A stretch of DNA of 64,000 nucleotides from Leifsonia sp. Root112D2 (GTDB taxonomy: Bacteria > Actinomycetota > Actinomycetes > Actinomycetales > Microbacteriaceae), in contig NZ_LMCU01000001.1 of NCBI RefSeq assembly GCF_001424905.1, forward strand, positions 62,001-126,000. Reading direction: 5' to 3'. The notes beneath the pieces are model-generated. The model ran no database searches, had not been told where the DNA came from, and was given only the letters and a program-made list of their open reading frames with translations. Position numbers and translations under genes: made by a program. Each line of letters opens with the position of its first letter. Within the stretch, counting starts at the first letter, position 1. Of this stretch, positions 7,910 to 18,568 are shown one piece after another.

Positions 7910-8512
7910 TCAGAGGCGCACGAGGCAGAGCTGCTCCAGCGGAATCACGCGGAGTTGTGCGACGGCGCTCGCCCGCCGGGCGACACCCGATTCGTGCACG
8001 GCCAGATCGAGATGATCGCGCCCGACACGGTCGATGGTTCCGTGCAGGATGCCCGCACGCGTGTGCACTTCAACACCGGCCCTCCTGCGACACAGGTCAC
8101 GCAGCACGAACGCGATACCGATGCGATCGACCAGCTGTGGGGCGCTCGTCTGCCGCGTCTCGGGCTCAAGGCTCTGCCGGGCCTGGGCGGGAGTCAGCAG
8201 CACTGCGGCTATTGCGCCCAGCGGAAGCACACACTGCGAGTCGCGTCTCGATTCCTCGATGAGGTCGGCGGCGAACCAGTCTTTGCCGAAGGTGCCGGGG
8301 CGCACGTTCACGATCAGGCCCGTCACGAGTTGCACCGAGATGCCACCGTATGACCCCGGCGGCAACCCCCTCGTCAGCGCTGAGATACGCTCACGCAGCG
8401 AGATGCGGCCGAGGCGCAGCCTCTCTTCCTCCGCGCGCAGGTCGACCTCCTCGGCGCCAAGCTCTTGCTCAAGCTGCGACTCGAGGTCGTCGAAGAGGTT
8501 GTCCCAGCGCAT
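7910..8512 (-). CDS. Conserved hypothetical protein, likely cytoplasmic
   Basis: The 200-residue product starts at the ATG giving MRWDNLFDDLESQ; the 16 upstream codons lack coding character. The N-terminal 45 residues are rich in Glu/Arg/Leu and likely helical or coiled-coil (LEQELGAEEVDLRAEEERLRLG). The rest is soluble, with alternating strands (GSYGGISVQLV, GIAFVLRDLC, HGTIDRVGRDHLDLAVH) that recall small beta-barrel folds. Proteins with this N-terminus are common in Micrococcales, but I do not know a function. It is divergent from the Rv3235-like gene; the gap holds a DnaA box and a hairpin. Confidence 0.75.
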   Translation of the reverse strand: MRWDNLFDDLESQLEQELGAEEVDLRAEEERLRLGRISLRERISALTRGLPPGSYGGISVQLVTGLIVNVRPGTFGKDWFAADLIEESRRDSQCVLPLGAIAAVLLTPAQARQSLEPETRQTSAPQLVDRIGIAFVLRDLCRRRAGVEVHTRAGILHGTIDRVGRDHLDLAVHESGVARRASAVAQLRVIPLEQLCLVRL

Positions 8513-8550
8513 GCAGCGACCGTACCGAATACGCGCGCCGCGCAGGAAAG

Positions 8551-8559
8551 TTATCCACA
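8551..8559 (+). promoter_or_regulatory. Second perfect DnaA box TTATCCACA
   Basis: This is the same high-affinity DnaA box as at 7090-7098, in the same 14-mer context GAAAGTTATCCACA. It lies between divergent gene starts (8512 and 8716). Confidence 0.55.
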
Positions 8560-8617
8560 ATCACAAAGTGAACGTAGACAGTGGCGGGCGAAATCTGGTT
8601 GAGTTACCTCTCGTAAC

Positions 8618-8645
8618 GGGTCTACCCCCATTAAGGGGTAGACCC
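8618..8645. promoter_or_regulatory. Perfect 11-bp inverted repeat upstream of the Rv3235-like gene
   Basis: GGGTCTACCCC (8618-8628) and GGGGTAGACCC (8635-8645) form a perfect 11-bp inverted repeat with a 6-nt centre (cattaa). It sits about 70-100 nt before the Rv3235-like start, in a divergent region. It could be an operator or a leader hairpin; it is not followed by a T-tract. Confidence 0.45.
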
Positions 8646-8715
8646 CGAGAACGTCACTCGAACCACCCGCATGTTTTGGGCATCCGGCCCAGACAGCAGC
8701 CCCACGGGAGTCAGC

Positions 8716-9177
8716 ATGAGTCACGCCGCGTCTTCGTTCCGTCCCGAGGACGGACCACGCAGAAACGGCGCGAGCAGCGAGAGCGAACCCTTCGACCCGG
8801 AGTCGTTCTTCGGACTACAGCGAACGCCCGGCCATGAGCTGCCCGATCCGGCGCCCCTTCTGGAGAACCTCAGCCGCTGCGTCATCGAGGTGCTCGCGGG
8901 CGCCAGGGAACTCGACCAGCTGGCGCGGTGGGTGACCGACGATGTCTATCGCCATCTGCTCAAGCGGGTCGTGCTAGCCGCCCGCGCCAGGCAACTGAAG
9001 TCTGCGCCGATTCGCCGACCGCAGATCACGATAGGCCGAACGCTGCTCTGCCGCCCGCGCCCCGATGTCGTGGAGGCCGTGGTGATGGTGCACAACCGGG
9101 CGAGGTCCCGGGCGGTGGCCATTCGGCTCGAAGGACTCGACAGCCGCTGGCGGGCCAGTGTGGTCTCGGTGCTCTAA
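8716..9177 (+). CDS. Rv3235-family conserved protein
   Basis: This 153-residue protein belongs to the actinobacterial family found beside secA (Rv3235-like). The N-terminal 45 residues are disordered and charged. The conserved part runs from about residue 50 (LLENLSRCVIEVLAGARELDQLARW, shown here only by LSRCVIEVLAG and ELDQLARWV) to the C-terminal strands (DVVEAVVMVHNRARSRAVAIRLE, seen as VVMVHNR and AVAIRLEG). The ATG at 8716 is chosen because GGGAG lies just upstream; the longer frame from 8671 runs through the intergenic region. The biochemical role is unknown. Its stop overlaps the stop of the convergent DUF2871 gene. Confidence 0.8.
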   Translation: MSHAASSFRPEDGPRRNGASSESEPFDPESFFGLQRTPGHELPDPAPLLENLSRCVIEVLAGARELDQLARWVTDDVYRHLLKRVVLAARARQLKSAPIRRPQITIGRTLLCRPRPDVVEAVVMVHNRARSRAVAIRLEGLDSRWRASVVSVL

Positions 9178-9617
9178 GACACCACCGCGGCGGCGTCTGC
9201 CGTCTTGCCCGCCGCGGTGACGCGCGAACCAAGGGCGAGGAACAACAGCACCATGCCCGCGGTAAGCAGAATGTGACCCAGACCTGCGATGCCGGAGATG
9301 GCGGCACTCGTCTCGGCGCCCACGACGCTCTGCATTCCGTGCACGACCATCATGGCGGCCGTCACCAGCAGGCCGACGTTGTACACCCAGAAGAACCACG
9401 AGAACAACGGACTCTTCGAAAGCGTGAAGACCTTCTCGAGCACGAGCACTATCAGCAGCACGACGAAGCCGAGCACGAGCAGGTGGGTGTGCACGACGGA
9501 GAGTTGCGTGAACGTCGCATCCGTGACGTGGTTCGCCTTGGTGAACTCACGGTAGAAGAAGCCGGATGCGACTCCGAGCACCATATAAGCGAAGGCGGCG
9601 TAGAACAGTTTCCTCAT
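9174..9617 (-). CDS. DUF2871 family integral membrane protein
   Basis: The 147-residue protein has four transmembrane helices with conserved polar residues: FYREFTK after the first helix, then SVVHTHLLVLGF and a VVHGMQSV segment. His-bearing membrane helices of this kind recall the NnrS/cytochrome-oxidase-like fold, but heme binding is not shown by the sequence. The start (MRKLFYAAFAYM) is fixed by GGAGAA 4-9 nt upstream. It is a single gene, convergent with the Rv3235-like gene and divided from the secA 3' end by about 120 nt. Confidence 0.85.
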   Translation of the reverse strand: MRKLFYAAFAYMVLGVASGFFYREFTKANHVTDATFTQLSVVHTHLLVLGFVVLLIVLVLEKVFTLSKSPLFSWFFWVYNVGLLVTAAMMVVHGMQSVVGAETSAAISGIAGLGHILLTAGMVLLFLALGSRVTAAGKTADAAAVVS

Positions 9618-9735
9618 GGGGTTTCTCCATCTCTTGACGATGGATCCCAGTCTCACCGAACACACCCGCACGGCGAATCGTCCGAAAGTTCTAATCGCCG
9701 CGTGCCAGCGGCGGCAGCAGGCTACCGCGGTCGCG

Positions 9736-12549
<2,814 letters not shown>

Positions 12550-12629
12550 GGATGCACTCCACTTGTTGTCTCGGCGCCGCCGGCGCCTGTCGTCCGGTCG
12601 GACGCGCGAGCAACCGACCGCAGCCGGCA

Positions 12630-12635
12630 ACTATA
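12630..12635 (-). promoter_or_regulatory. Possible secA -10 element
   Basis: TATAGT on the minus strand lies about 80 nt before the secA GTG in the 119-nt gap after hpf. No convincing -35 hexamer is seen 17 nt upstream, so the assignment is weak. Confidence 0.25.
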
Positions 12636-12668
12636 GCAATGCTAGCGGGGTGCAGGGTGTGTGGCCGC

Positions 12669-13364
12669 TCAGTTCGCGAGCTTGCGGCTCGCGGTGGCGA
12701 CCTCCTGAAGTTCTTCGGCATTCTCGTCGAGGGCTATCACGCCGTAGTCCCAGCCCTTGCGCCGATAGACGACGCTCGGCCGGTTGGATTCGTCGTCGAT
12801 GAAGAGATAAAAATCGTGGCCGACGAGTTCCATGTAATAGAGCGCGTCGTCCACCGACATCGGAACGGATGCGAAGACCTTCTTGCGAATGACGACGGGA
12901 CAGTATTCGTCGTCAGCGTCGACGAGCTGCTCCGACTCGGGTGCCGTGGATCCGGCGCCGACTCGCTCCAGCACCTCGGCGGATGCCGGCGTGATGTCCA
13001 CGACGTCGAAGCCTCCCGTGCTCGCCTCGCGCAGCGAGGTCGGCCGGTGGTTGCCGCGATGGATCTTTCGTCGATCCTTGGCCCGACGCACGCGTTCGAG
13101 CAGACGCCCCATGGCAACATCCAGCGCGGAATACTTGTCCGTCGCTGTGGCCTCTGCGCGCACAATCGGTCCCGGCCCGATGAGGGTCAGCTCAACCCGG
13201 TCTTCGCCGCTCTGTCCGCTCGGCTTCTCGTTGTGGCGACTGACTTTGATCTCCAGGGCGAGCGCTCGCTCCGCAAGATGAGAGACCTTGCCGGCCTTCT
13301 CGGATGCGTATTCCCGAAATCGATCAGTAACCCCCAGGTTGCGTCCGACGATGTCAATTTCCAT
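12669..13364 (-). CDS. hpf: Long-form ribosome hibernation promoting factor
   Basis: Long HPF binds the 30S decoding region and drives 100S ribosome dimer formation in stationary phase. The 231-residue protein has the N-terminal HPF/RaiA domain (MEIDIVGRNLGVTDRFREYA, of which VGRNLGVTDRFREY is diagnostic; residues 1-100), a linker, and the C-terminal dimerisation domain from about 165 (KKVFASVPMSVDDALYYMEL, seen as MSVDDALYYME and HDFYLFIDDES). The ATG is preceded by GGAGG. It is followed 119 nt later by secA and preceded by comF, the common actinobacterial order. A GC-rich hairpin lies upstream at 13390-13414. Confidence 0.95.
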   Translation of the reverse strand: MEIDIVGRNLGVTDRFREYASEKAGKVSHLAERALALEIKVSRHNEKPSGQSGEDRVELTLIGPGPIVRAEATATDKYSALDVAMGRLLERVRRAKDRRKIHRGNHRPTSLREASTGGFDVVDITPASAEVLERVGAGSTAPESEQLVDADDEYCPVVIRKKVFASVPMSVDDALYYMELVGHDFYLFIDDESNRPSVVYRRKGWDYGVIALDENAEELQEVATASRKLAN

Positions 13365-13389
13365 GACGACCTCCCTGATCTAACGTGCC

Positions 13390-13414
13390 ACCCGCCCGGC
13401 TCGTCAGGGCGGGT
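13390..13414 (-). terminator. GC-rich stem-loop between comF and hpf
   Basis: ACCCGCCC (13390-13397) pairs perfectly with GGGCGGGT (13407-13414) around a 9-nt loop. It may end comF transcription or lie in the hpf leader. It lacks a following T-tract. Confidence 0.4.
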
Positions 13415-13477
13415 CATCCACGCCTTTACCCCTACCGTAGTGCCGACGTCTGGATAAGTCATCAGCCGAGCCGAGAC

Positions 13478-14146
13478 TCACAGTCGCCTCGCTCGCCTCA
13501 GCGGCGTGTGGGCTATCACGGCCGCCCCGAGAACCCTGCCACCGCACGCCCGAATGGCCCGCTCGGCCTCAAGCAGGGTTGCACCGGTGGTGAGGATATC
13601 GTCGATGAGCAGCCAGTCACTACCCGCTGCATGCGCGTTCGACCGCAGGGATCCGCGGCGGTTCTCGGCCCGCGCCGAGAGCCCGAGCCCGGCCTGGTCT
13701 TCGGTCTGTCGCACGATGCGAAGCGGATGCGCGGCGCGCAGCCTCGCACGCGCGAGCACGAGTTCCACGGGATGGTAGCCACGCCGTCGGTACGCCAGCC
13801 GCGTGGACGGGATGGTTGCCAGCCGCACCGGGCGCCCGGGTGGGCTCGGTGATGGCCGGGTGGCGAGCGCCGCAACGACGGCGGCTCGCAGGGCAGGCGC
13901 GAGGGCGGAGGCGGCATCCGTTCGCCCGCCGTCCTTGTATGCCAGGAGCACACGACGCGCCACGTCGCCGTAGTCGAGCGCTGCGCACACCCTCAACGAC
14001 GCCTCATCCCCGAGCTGGATCTGCCGTGGCACCGGAGTGAGCGCGCCCCGGCAGGAGTCGCAGAGCGCACGGTCGTGTGCGCCGCATCCGCTGCATTCGG
14101 TGGGGGCGAGTACGGCTAGCGCATCGAGTAACGCGGGAATTCTCAC
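13478..14146 (-). CDS. comF: ComF-family phosphoribosyltransferase-like protein
   Basis: ComF-like proteins have an N-terminal zinc finger and a type I phosphoribosyltransferase fold; in competent bacteria ComF acts in DNA uptake, elsewhere the role is unclear. The 222-residue protein has a four-Cys knuckle (Cys18, 21, 29, 32 in ECSGCG and LCDSC) and the PRPP-binding loop LLIDDILTTGATL near residues 178-190. The start is a GTG. It lies 104 nt downstream of lpqB on the same strand, as in many actinobacteria where comF follows mtrAB-lpqB. Confidence 0.9.
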   Translation of the reverse strand: MRIPALLDALAVLAPTECSGCGAHDRALCDSCRGALTPVPRQIQLGDEASLRVCAALDYGDVARRVLLAYKDGGRTDAASALAPALRAAVVAALATRPSPSPPGRPVRLATIPSTRLAYRRRGYHPVELVLARARLRAAHPLRIVRQTEDQAGLGLSARAENRRGSLRSNAHAAGSDWLLIDDILTTGATLLEAERAIRACGGRVLGAAVIAHTPLRRARRL

Positions 14147-14250
14147 CCGGCAATCGTGGCCGAGCGCGGGGAGCCGCGGCCGGTATCGGGTTCACTCTGT
14201 GCGATCTGCCCTCGATCGCCCCGCTGTGCAGGAGGGGTTCACGCGGCGCG

Positions 14251-15948
14251 TCAGCGCGGTGCGCCGAGCTGGGTCGCCAGCACCGTGACCTTGCCCACCC
14301 GTTCCTGCCATCCGGTGCCACTGACCGCCTGCACGGAACCCGCAGCGGTGAGCACCCAGTACGCCGGAGACCCGGCCGCGCCGACAATCGTCTTTCCACC
14401 GGCCGGGCCGCTGATCTGCTGGCTCACTCCCCCGATCTGCTGGGTGGTCACGGTGGTCTCACCGCTTGCCGACGTTCCGAGCATGGCAACCGTCAACTGG
14501 TCGACCCAGGTGGCCGACACCGGGGTGCCCGCGCCGATGCTCAGTTCGAGAGGCTGGCCCAGTCGAGTGGGCACATTCCCCTCACCGCGAATGACGGCGG
14601 CCGCCACGAACGTGGTGACCGAGCCGGTGCGCAGCAGGGCGATGACCCGCGTGCCGTCGCGCGAGACCGAGAGCGAGATGATCGAATCGGCCCCGGTCCA
14701 GTTCGTGGCGACGGCGGTCTGCACACCATCGTTCGACGTTGCCATCAGCGCCCCGGGCTGCCCGCCCGGCACGCTCCACGTGTAGCCGTACACATCCAGA
14801 GCCGGCGCTATCAAGCCCGGCCGCGCATCGACCCGTGTCGCCGTCTCGGAGGCGCCGTTCACCGCGAATACTCCGGTTTCCGCGAGCACGGCTGCGGCAT
14901 CCTGTGCGGCCGAAACCGTGACGGACTTCGGATGCAGCGCCGCAATCTTGGTGGACAGCCCCGGGAGCATTGCGATGCTGTTGCCGCTGGCGAAGCCGAA
15001 TTCGGAGGCGTACTGAACGAGCGGTCGCGGGTCGACCTGCGGATCGCTCACGGGCAGATTACCGCCGGAGAGGTCTGGAATAGGCTGCTTCGCGCCGTCG
15101 ATGAGCACGTCGACACCGCCGACGGATGCGCCGTCGAGCAGGCTGCGCTGAAGCTGATACTTCATGCGTTCGAGAGTGACCTGGTCCGCCGCGGCGGCCG
15201 CATCGTTGAGGTCGACCTCGGCCCGCCCGTTGGGCGCAGGAACGGAATCCACGGTCAGTTGTGTGCCCTGCGGGAAGGCGGTGGCTACCGCTCCCTGGCC
15301 AAGCCATTTCGCCGGGCCCGCCAGTAACGCCTTGACGATGCGCGTCGGGGTCGACACGCGCGCGGGGAACCAGCGCAGGTCGGGCACGAGCGAGGTGAAG
15401 TTGGGATTGTAGAAGTACAGCGTGCGTGAGCTGAACACCGTCTTGAACGTGGAGAGGTCGATGACCACTCCGTTGGGCGCGGTGGAGATTCGCCACTGGC
15501 CTGCGGAATTCTTGACGAACTGATAGCGCAGCGTGACAGGCGTCGACGCCTCCGATTCACGGTAGGCTCCCGTCGCATCGATGTCGGCCACCGGGCGCAC
15601 GGAGAGCTGCCAGCCCGCCGAGGCAAGCTCGCTGTAGTCGCGGCCGGAGCCCTGGTCGACGGTCACGCTCTCGTCGGGATTCCACGTTGCCTGCAGCTTC
15701 GGTGTCAGGTATTTGCGCGCCGTCGCATAGTCGCCCTGCGGGCTCGACGCCGCCTCGACGAAACCGTGCAGGATGTCACTCTGCGATGCGTCTTTCGCGG
15801 GGCCCGCTGGAATGTAGTCGAGCGTGAAATCCTGGTTGTTCGAGGTGATGGCCGCGCCCTCCTTGACGCCGCCAGAACTCGGAATGCTGGCGCATCCGGC
15901 GAGCGCAAGAACACCGACAAGAGCGAGAAGTCGGATGCCGTTCCTCAT
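14251..15948 (-). CDS. lpqB: LpqB lipoprotein, MtrAB accessory protein
   Basis: LpqB is a surface lipoprotein that binds the extracellular part of MtrB and modulates MtrA signalling. The 565-residue product starts MRNGIRLLALVGVLALAGC, with lipobox LAGC and acylated Cys19. It contains a GerMN domain (about 200-330; PQGTQLTVDSV, AEVDLNDAAA) and a C-terminal beta-propeller-like domain (about 350-565). The ATG overlaps the mtrB stop in ATGA, so translation is coupled; the longer frame upstream is the mtrB gene read in another frame. Gene order mtrA-mtrB-lpqB is the conserved actinobacterial unit. Confidence 0.95.
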   Translation of the reverse strand: MRNGIRLLALVGVLALAGCASIPSSGGVKEGAAITSNNQDFTLDYIPAGPAKDASQSDILHGFVEAASSPQGDYATARKYLTPKLQATWNPDESVTVDQGSGRDYSELASAGWQLSVRPVADIDATGAYRESEASTPVTLRYQFVKNSAGQWRISTAPNGVVIDLSTFKTVFSSRTLYFYNPNFTSLVPDLRWFPARVSTPTRIVKALLAGPAKWLGQGAVATAFPQGTQLTVDSVPAPNGRAEVDLNDAAAAADQVTLERMKYQLQRSLLDGASVGGVDVLIDGAKQPIPDLSGGNLPVSDPQVDPRPLVQYASEFGFASGNSIAMLPGLSTKIAALHPKSVTVSAAQDAAAVLAETGVFAVNGASETATRVDARPGLIAPALDVYGYTWSVPGGQPGALMATSNDGVQTAVATNWTGADSIISLSVSRDGTRVIALLRTGSVTTFVAAAVIRGEGNVPTRLGQPLELSIGAGTPVSATWVDQLTVAMLGTSASGETTVTTQQIGGVSQQISGPAGGKTIVGAAGSPAYWVLTAAGSVQAVSGTGWQERVGKVTVLATQLGAPR

Positions 15949-17696
15949 GATTCCCTCTCTTCCGTCTCGCGCACCGCTGTCTCGTGCGCCGCCGTCTCGT
16001 GCGCCGCCGTCTCCTGCTCCGCCGTCTCCACGGCAGCGGTGCCGAGCGATCTGCCGTCGACGACCGGCGCGGTCTCGATCGTTCCCGCGTCCTCGGGCGG
16101 CAACGGAAGCGGCGAGCTGAGAATTGCACCACCGGTCTCGCGGGGCAGGGTGAGCCTGAAACACGAGCCCTCTCCGGGGGCAGACCACAACTGCAGCCAG
16201 CCATTGTGCGCCGTCGCGTCCTCCAGCGAGATGGCGAGTCCGAGCCCGGTGCCGCCGATGGTGCGCTTGCGCGAGGGATCCGCCCGCCAGAAGCGGTCGA
16301 AGACATGCGTTGCCGCCTCCGCACTCATGCCGGCCCCGTAGTCACGCACCGAGAGAGCGACGGCGCCCTCGTTGCTGTCCACCGAGACGACGATCGGCCT
16401 GCCCTCCCCGTGCTCAATCGCGTTGCCGAGCAGATTGCGCACGATGCGACGGATGCGACGCGGGTCGAGCGCCACCTCACCGTAGCCGCCGGGGGCATCC
16501 ATTCGAATCGGCGAGCCGTTCTGCTCCGCCAGCGGTTGCATGTCTTCCACGCACTCCTCGACCAGCCTGACGAGGCTCGTCGGCTCGGCATCGAGCATGG
16601 CCGAGCCGGCGTCGTAACGGCTGATTTCCAGCAGGTCGGAGAGCAGCAGGTCGAAGCGTTCCACCTGGGTGTGCAGCAGCTCCGCCGTACGCGCCGTCGC
16701 CGGCGGAAAATTCTCGCGCTGGTCGTAGATCACGTCACCGGCGAGCCTGATCGTCGTGAGGGGCGTGCGCAACTCGTGTGAGACATCCGAGACGAAACGC
16801 TGTTGCAGCTGCGAGAGCGTGGCCAGCTGGGTGATCTGCTTTTGCAGGCTGTCTGCCATGCCGTTGAACGAGGCCGCGAGCGATGCGAAGACATCCTCGC
16901 CGTGTTGCGGAATGCGCACGGCAAGATCTCCGGCGGCCAGCCGTTTACTGGTCTCGGCCGCCACCCGGATCGGCTGCACGACGAAGCGCACGATCACCCA
17001 GGTGACGGCGCCGATCAGCAGGATGAGGGCCAGTCCGGCCAGCAGCAGGGTGCGCTGCACGAACGCCAGGGTGCTCTCGGCGTCGCTCAGGTCGTAGCCG
17101 ATGTAGAGCTCGTAGCGACCGGCCGTGGGCAGCGAGAGTTCTGAACCGACGACGATGCCGGGATCGCTCGAGCCGTCCTCCGCGTTCAGCGCAACGGACT
17201 GGTAGTACTGGTTCACCGAATCCTTCTGCGTGCCCGACTTCTGCACCGCCGTGCGCAGCTCCGCGGTGATGTCCTGTTCGCTCAGGCCCGGGCTGCGAAA
17301 GTCCTGCGGAGCCAGCGCCGCCGCATCCTGGCCCGGGGCGCGATAGGCCGCCACGAGCCGGCTCGAGGTCGCCGTGCCGATGGATGCGAGGGCGTTGTCG
17401 AGCAGGTGGCGCACGGCCGCACCGTCGGAGACATCCGCGGCATCGAGCGTGCTCTGCGCCGACGAGGTGGCCCGGGCCGAGTCGCGCAGCGCCTGATCGA
17501 GCCTGGACTTATAGAGGTCGTTGCCTATCGAGAACGACATGTAGATGCCGGTCAGCAGAATGGCGAGCCCCGTGAGCAACAGCGTGATGGCCACGGTGCG
17601 CAGCTGCAGTGAGCGCCGCCACGAGCCGGCCACGGCCGACGGCCACGACCGCCAGTTGCGCCAGTCGACACCGAAGAGTCGACTCAGATCGGTCAT
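15945..17696 (-). CDS. mtrB: MtrB sensor histidine kinase
   Basis: MtrB is the membrane sensor kinase for MtrA, coordinating cell division, wall metabolism and osmotic response. The 583-residue protein has a first transmembrane helix at about 32-55, an extracellular sensor of about 150 residues, a second helix at about 215-240, a HAMP domain (about 240-290), the HisKA box SDVSHELRTPLTTIRLA with the phospho-acceptor near His307, and a HATPase (NLLGNAIEHGEG, DYGAGM, GTGLGLAISLE). The C-terminus ends in a repetitive ETAxxETA tail (VETAEQETAAHETAAHE), which is unusual and probably disordered. The start MTDLSRLF lies 11 nt after mtrA. Confidence 0.96.
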   Translation of the reverse strand: MTDLSRLFGVDWRNWRSWPSAVAGSWRRSLQLRTVAITLLLTGLAILLTGIYMSFSIGNDLYKSRLDQALRDSARATSSAQSTLDAADVSDGAAVRHLLDNALASIGTATSSRLVAAYRAPGQDAAALAPQDFRSPGLSEQDITAELRTAVQKSGTQKDSVNQYYQSVALNAEDGSSDPGIVVGSELSLPTAGRYELYIGYDLSDAESTLAFVQRTLLLAGLALILLIGAVTWVIVRFVVQPIRVAAETSKRLAAGDLAVRIPQHGEDVFASLAASFNGMADSLQKQITQLATLSQLQQRFVSDVSHELRTPLTTIRLAGDVIYDQRENFPPATARTAELLHTQVERFDLLLSDLLEISRYDAGSAMLDAEPTSLVRLVEECVEDMQPLAEQNGSPIRMDAPGGYGEVALDPRRIRRIVRNLLGNAIEHGEGRPIVVSVDSNEGAVALSVRDYGAGMSAEAATHVFDRFWRADPSRKRTIGGTGLGLAISLEDATAHNGWLQLWSAPGEGSCFRLTLPRETGGAILSSPLPLPPEDAGTIETAPVVDGRSLGTAAVETAEQETAAHETAAHETAVRETEERES

Positions 17697-17707
17697 GATC
17701 GGCTGAG

Positions 17708-18394
17708 CTACGCGACCGCGGCGGCCGCGCGGTATCCGACCCCGCGCACCGTCATGACGATCTGGGGATTGTCCGGATCGTCCTCGATCTTGGCGCGCAG
17801 GCGTTGCACGTGCACGTTGACCAGCCGCGTGTCGGCCTTGTAGTGGTATCCCCACACCTGCTCGAGCAGCATCTCGCGGGTGAACACCTGCTGCGGCTTG
17901 GAGGCGAGCGCGAGCAGCAGGTCGAACTCGAGGGGCGTGAGGTTGATACGAGTGTCGCCACGGCGCACCTCGTGTGCCGCAACGTCGAGGTGCAGATCAC
18001 CGATGGCCAGCCGTTCCGCGGCCGGCTCGGTGGCAGGTGGGCGCAGCCGAGTGCGGATGCGTGCGACAAGCTCCTTCGGGTTGAACGGCTTGACCATGTA
18101 GTCGTCCGCTCCGGATTCGAGGCCCTTGACGACATCCGCCGTGTCTGTTCTGGCCGTGAGCATGATGATGGGAACACCCGATTCGGCCCGGATGCGCCCA
18201 CACACCTCGATGCCGTCCATGCCGGGCAGCATCAGGTCGAGCAGCACCAGGTCGGGTCGCGCACTGCGGAATGCCTCGAGGGCCGCCGCCCCGTCTTCGC
18301 AGAACTGCGTGTCGAATCCCTCCGTGCGCAGCACGATGCCGATCATTTCGGCCAGGGCCGTGTCGTCGTCGACCACCAGAATTCGACCGTTCAT
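17708..18394 (-). CDS. mtrA: MtrA response regulator (OmpR/PhoB family)
   Basis: MtrA is an essential or near-essential transcription factor in actinobacteria, controlling wall hydrolases and replication-linked genes. The 228-residue protein has a receiver domain with acidic pocket VVDDD, phospho-acceptor Asp53 in LLDLMLPGMDG, the switch Thr in MLTA and Lys in VKPF, and a winged-helix output domain with REMLLEQVWGY and RLRAKIEDDP. The ATG at 18394 gives MNGRILVVDDD, matching the family; the longer frame is non-coding. The divergent 174-nt gap to the next gene holds two inverted repeats. Confidence 0.97.
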   Translation of the reverse strand: MNGRILVVDDDTALAEMIGIVLRTEGFDTQFCEDGAAALEAFRSARPDLVLLDLMLPGMDGIEVCGRIRAESGVPIIMLTARTDTADVVKGLESGADDYMVKPFNPKELVARIRTRLRPPATEPAAERLAIGDLHLDVAAHEVRRGDTRINLTPLEFDLLLALASKPQQVFTREMLLEQVWGYHYKADTRLVNVHVQRLRAKIEDDPDNPQIVMTVRGVGYRAAAAVA

Positions 18395-18443
18395 ATACCC
18401 GTTTTCCGCCGGGGCCCGTTGCGACAGTGCCGTGGGCCAGAGT

Positions 18444-18471
18444 GTGTCTGGCACAAGAGTAGTCGAGACAC
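18444..18471. promoter_or_regulatory. Inverted repeat GTGTCT-N16-AGACAC in the mtrA divergent region
   Basis: Perfect 6-bp arms GTGTCT (18444-18449) and AGACAC (18466-18471) are separated by 16 nt, between the divergent mtrA and membrane-protein starts. The spacing suits a dimeric regulator on successive turns. Confidence 0.35.
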
Positions 18472-18508
18472 CTGCGCGGCGGGGTAGACGATGCCTGCGC
18501 GAGGCCCC

Positions 18509-18536
18509 GTGTGTGCCAGCATGGAGGCGCACACAC
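18509..18536. promoter_or_regulatory. Perfect 8-bp inverted repeat GTGTGTGC / GCACACAC
   Basis: GTGTGTGC (18509-18516) and GCACACAC (18529-18536) flank a 12-nt loop, about 35 nt before the GTG of the downstream gene. It could form a leader hairpin or an operator. Confidence 0.35.
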
Positions 18537-18568
18537 GCACACCTATCCCGTTGACGAGGAGAACCCGC

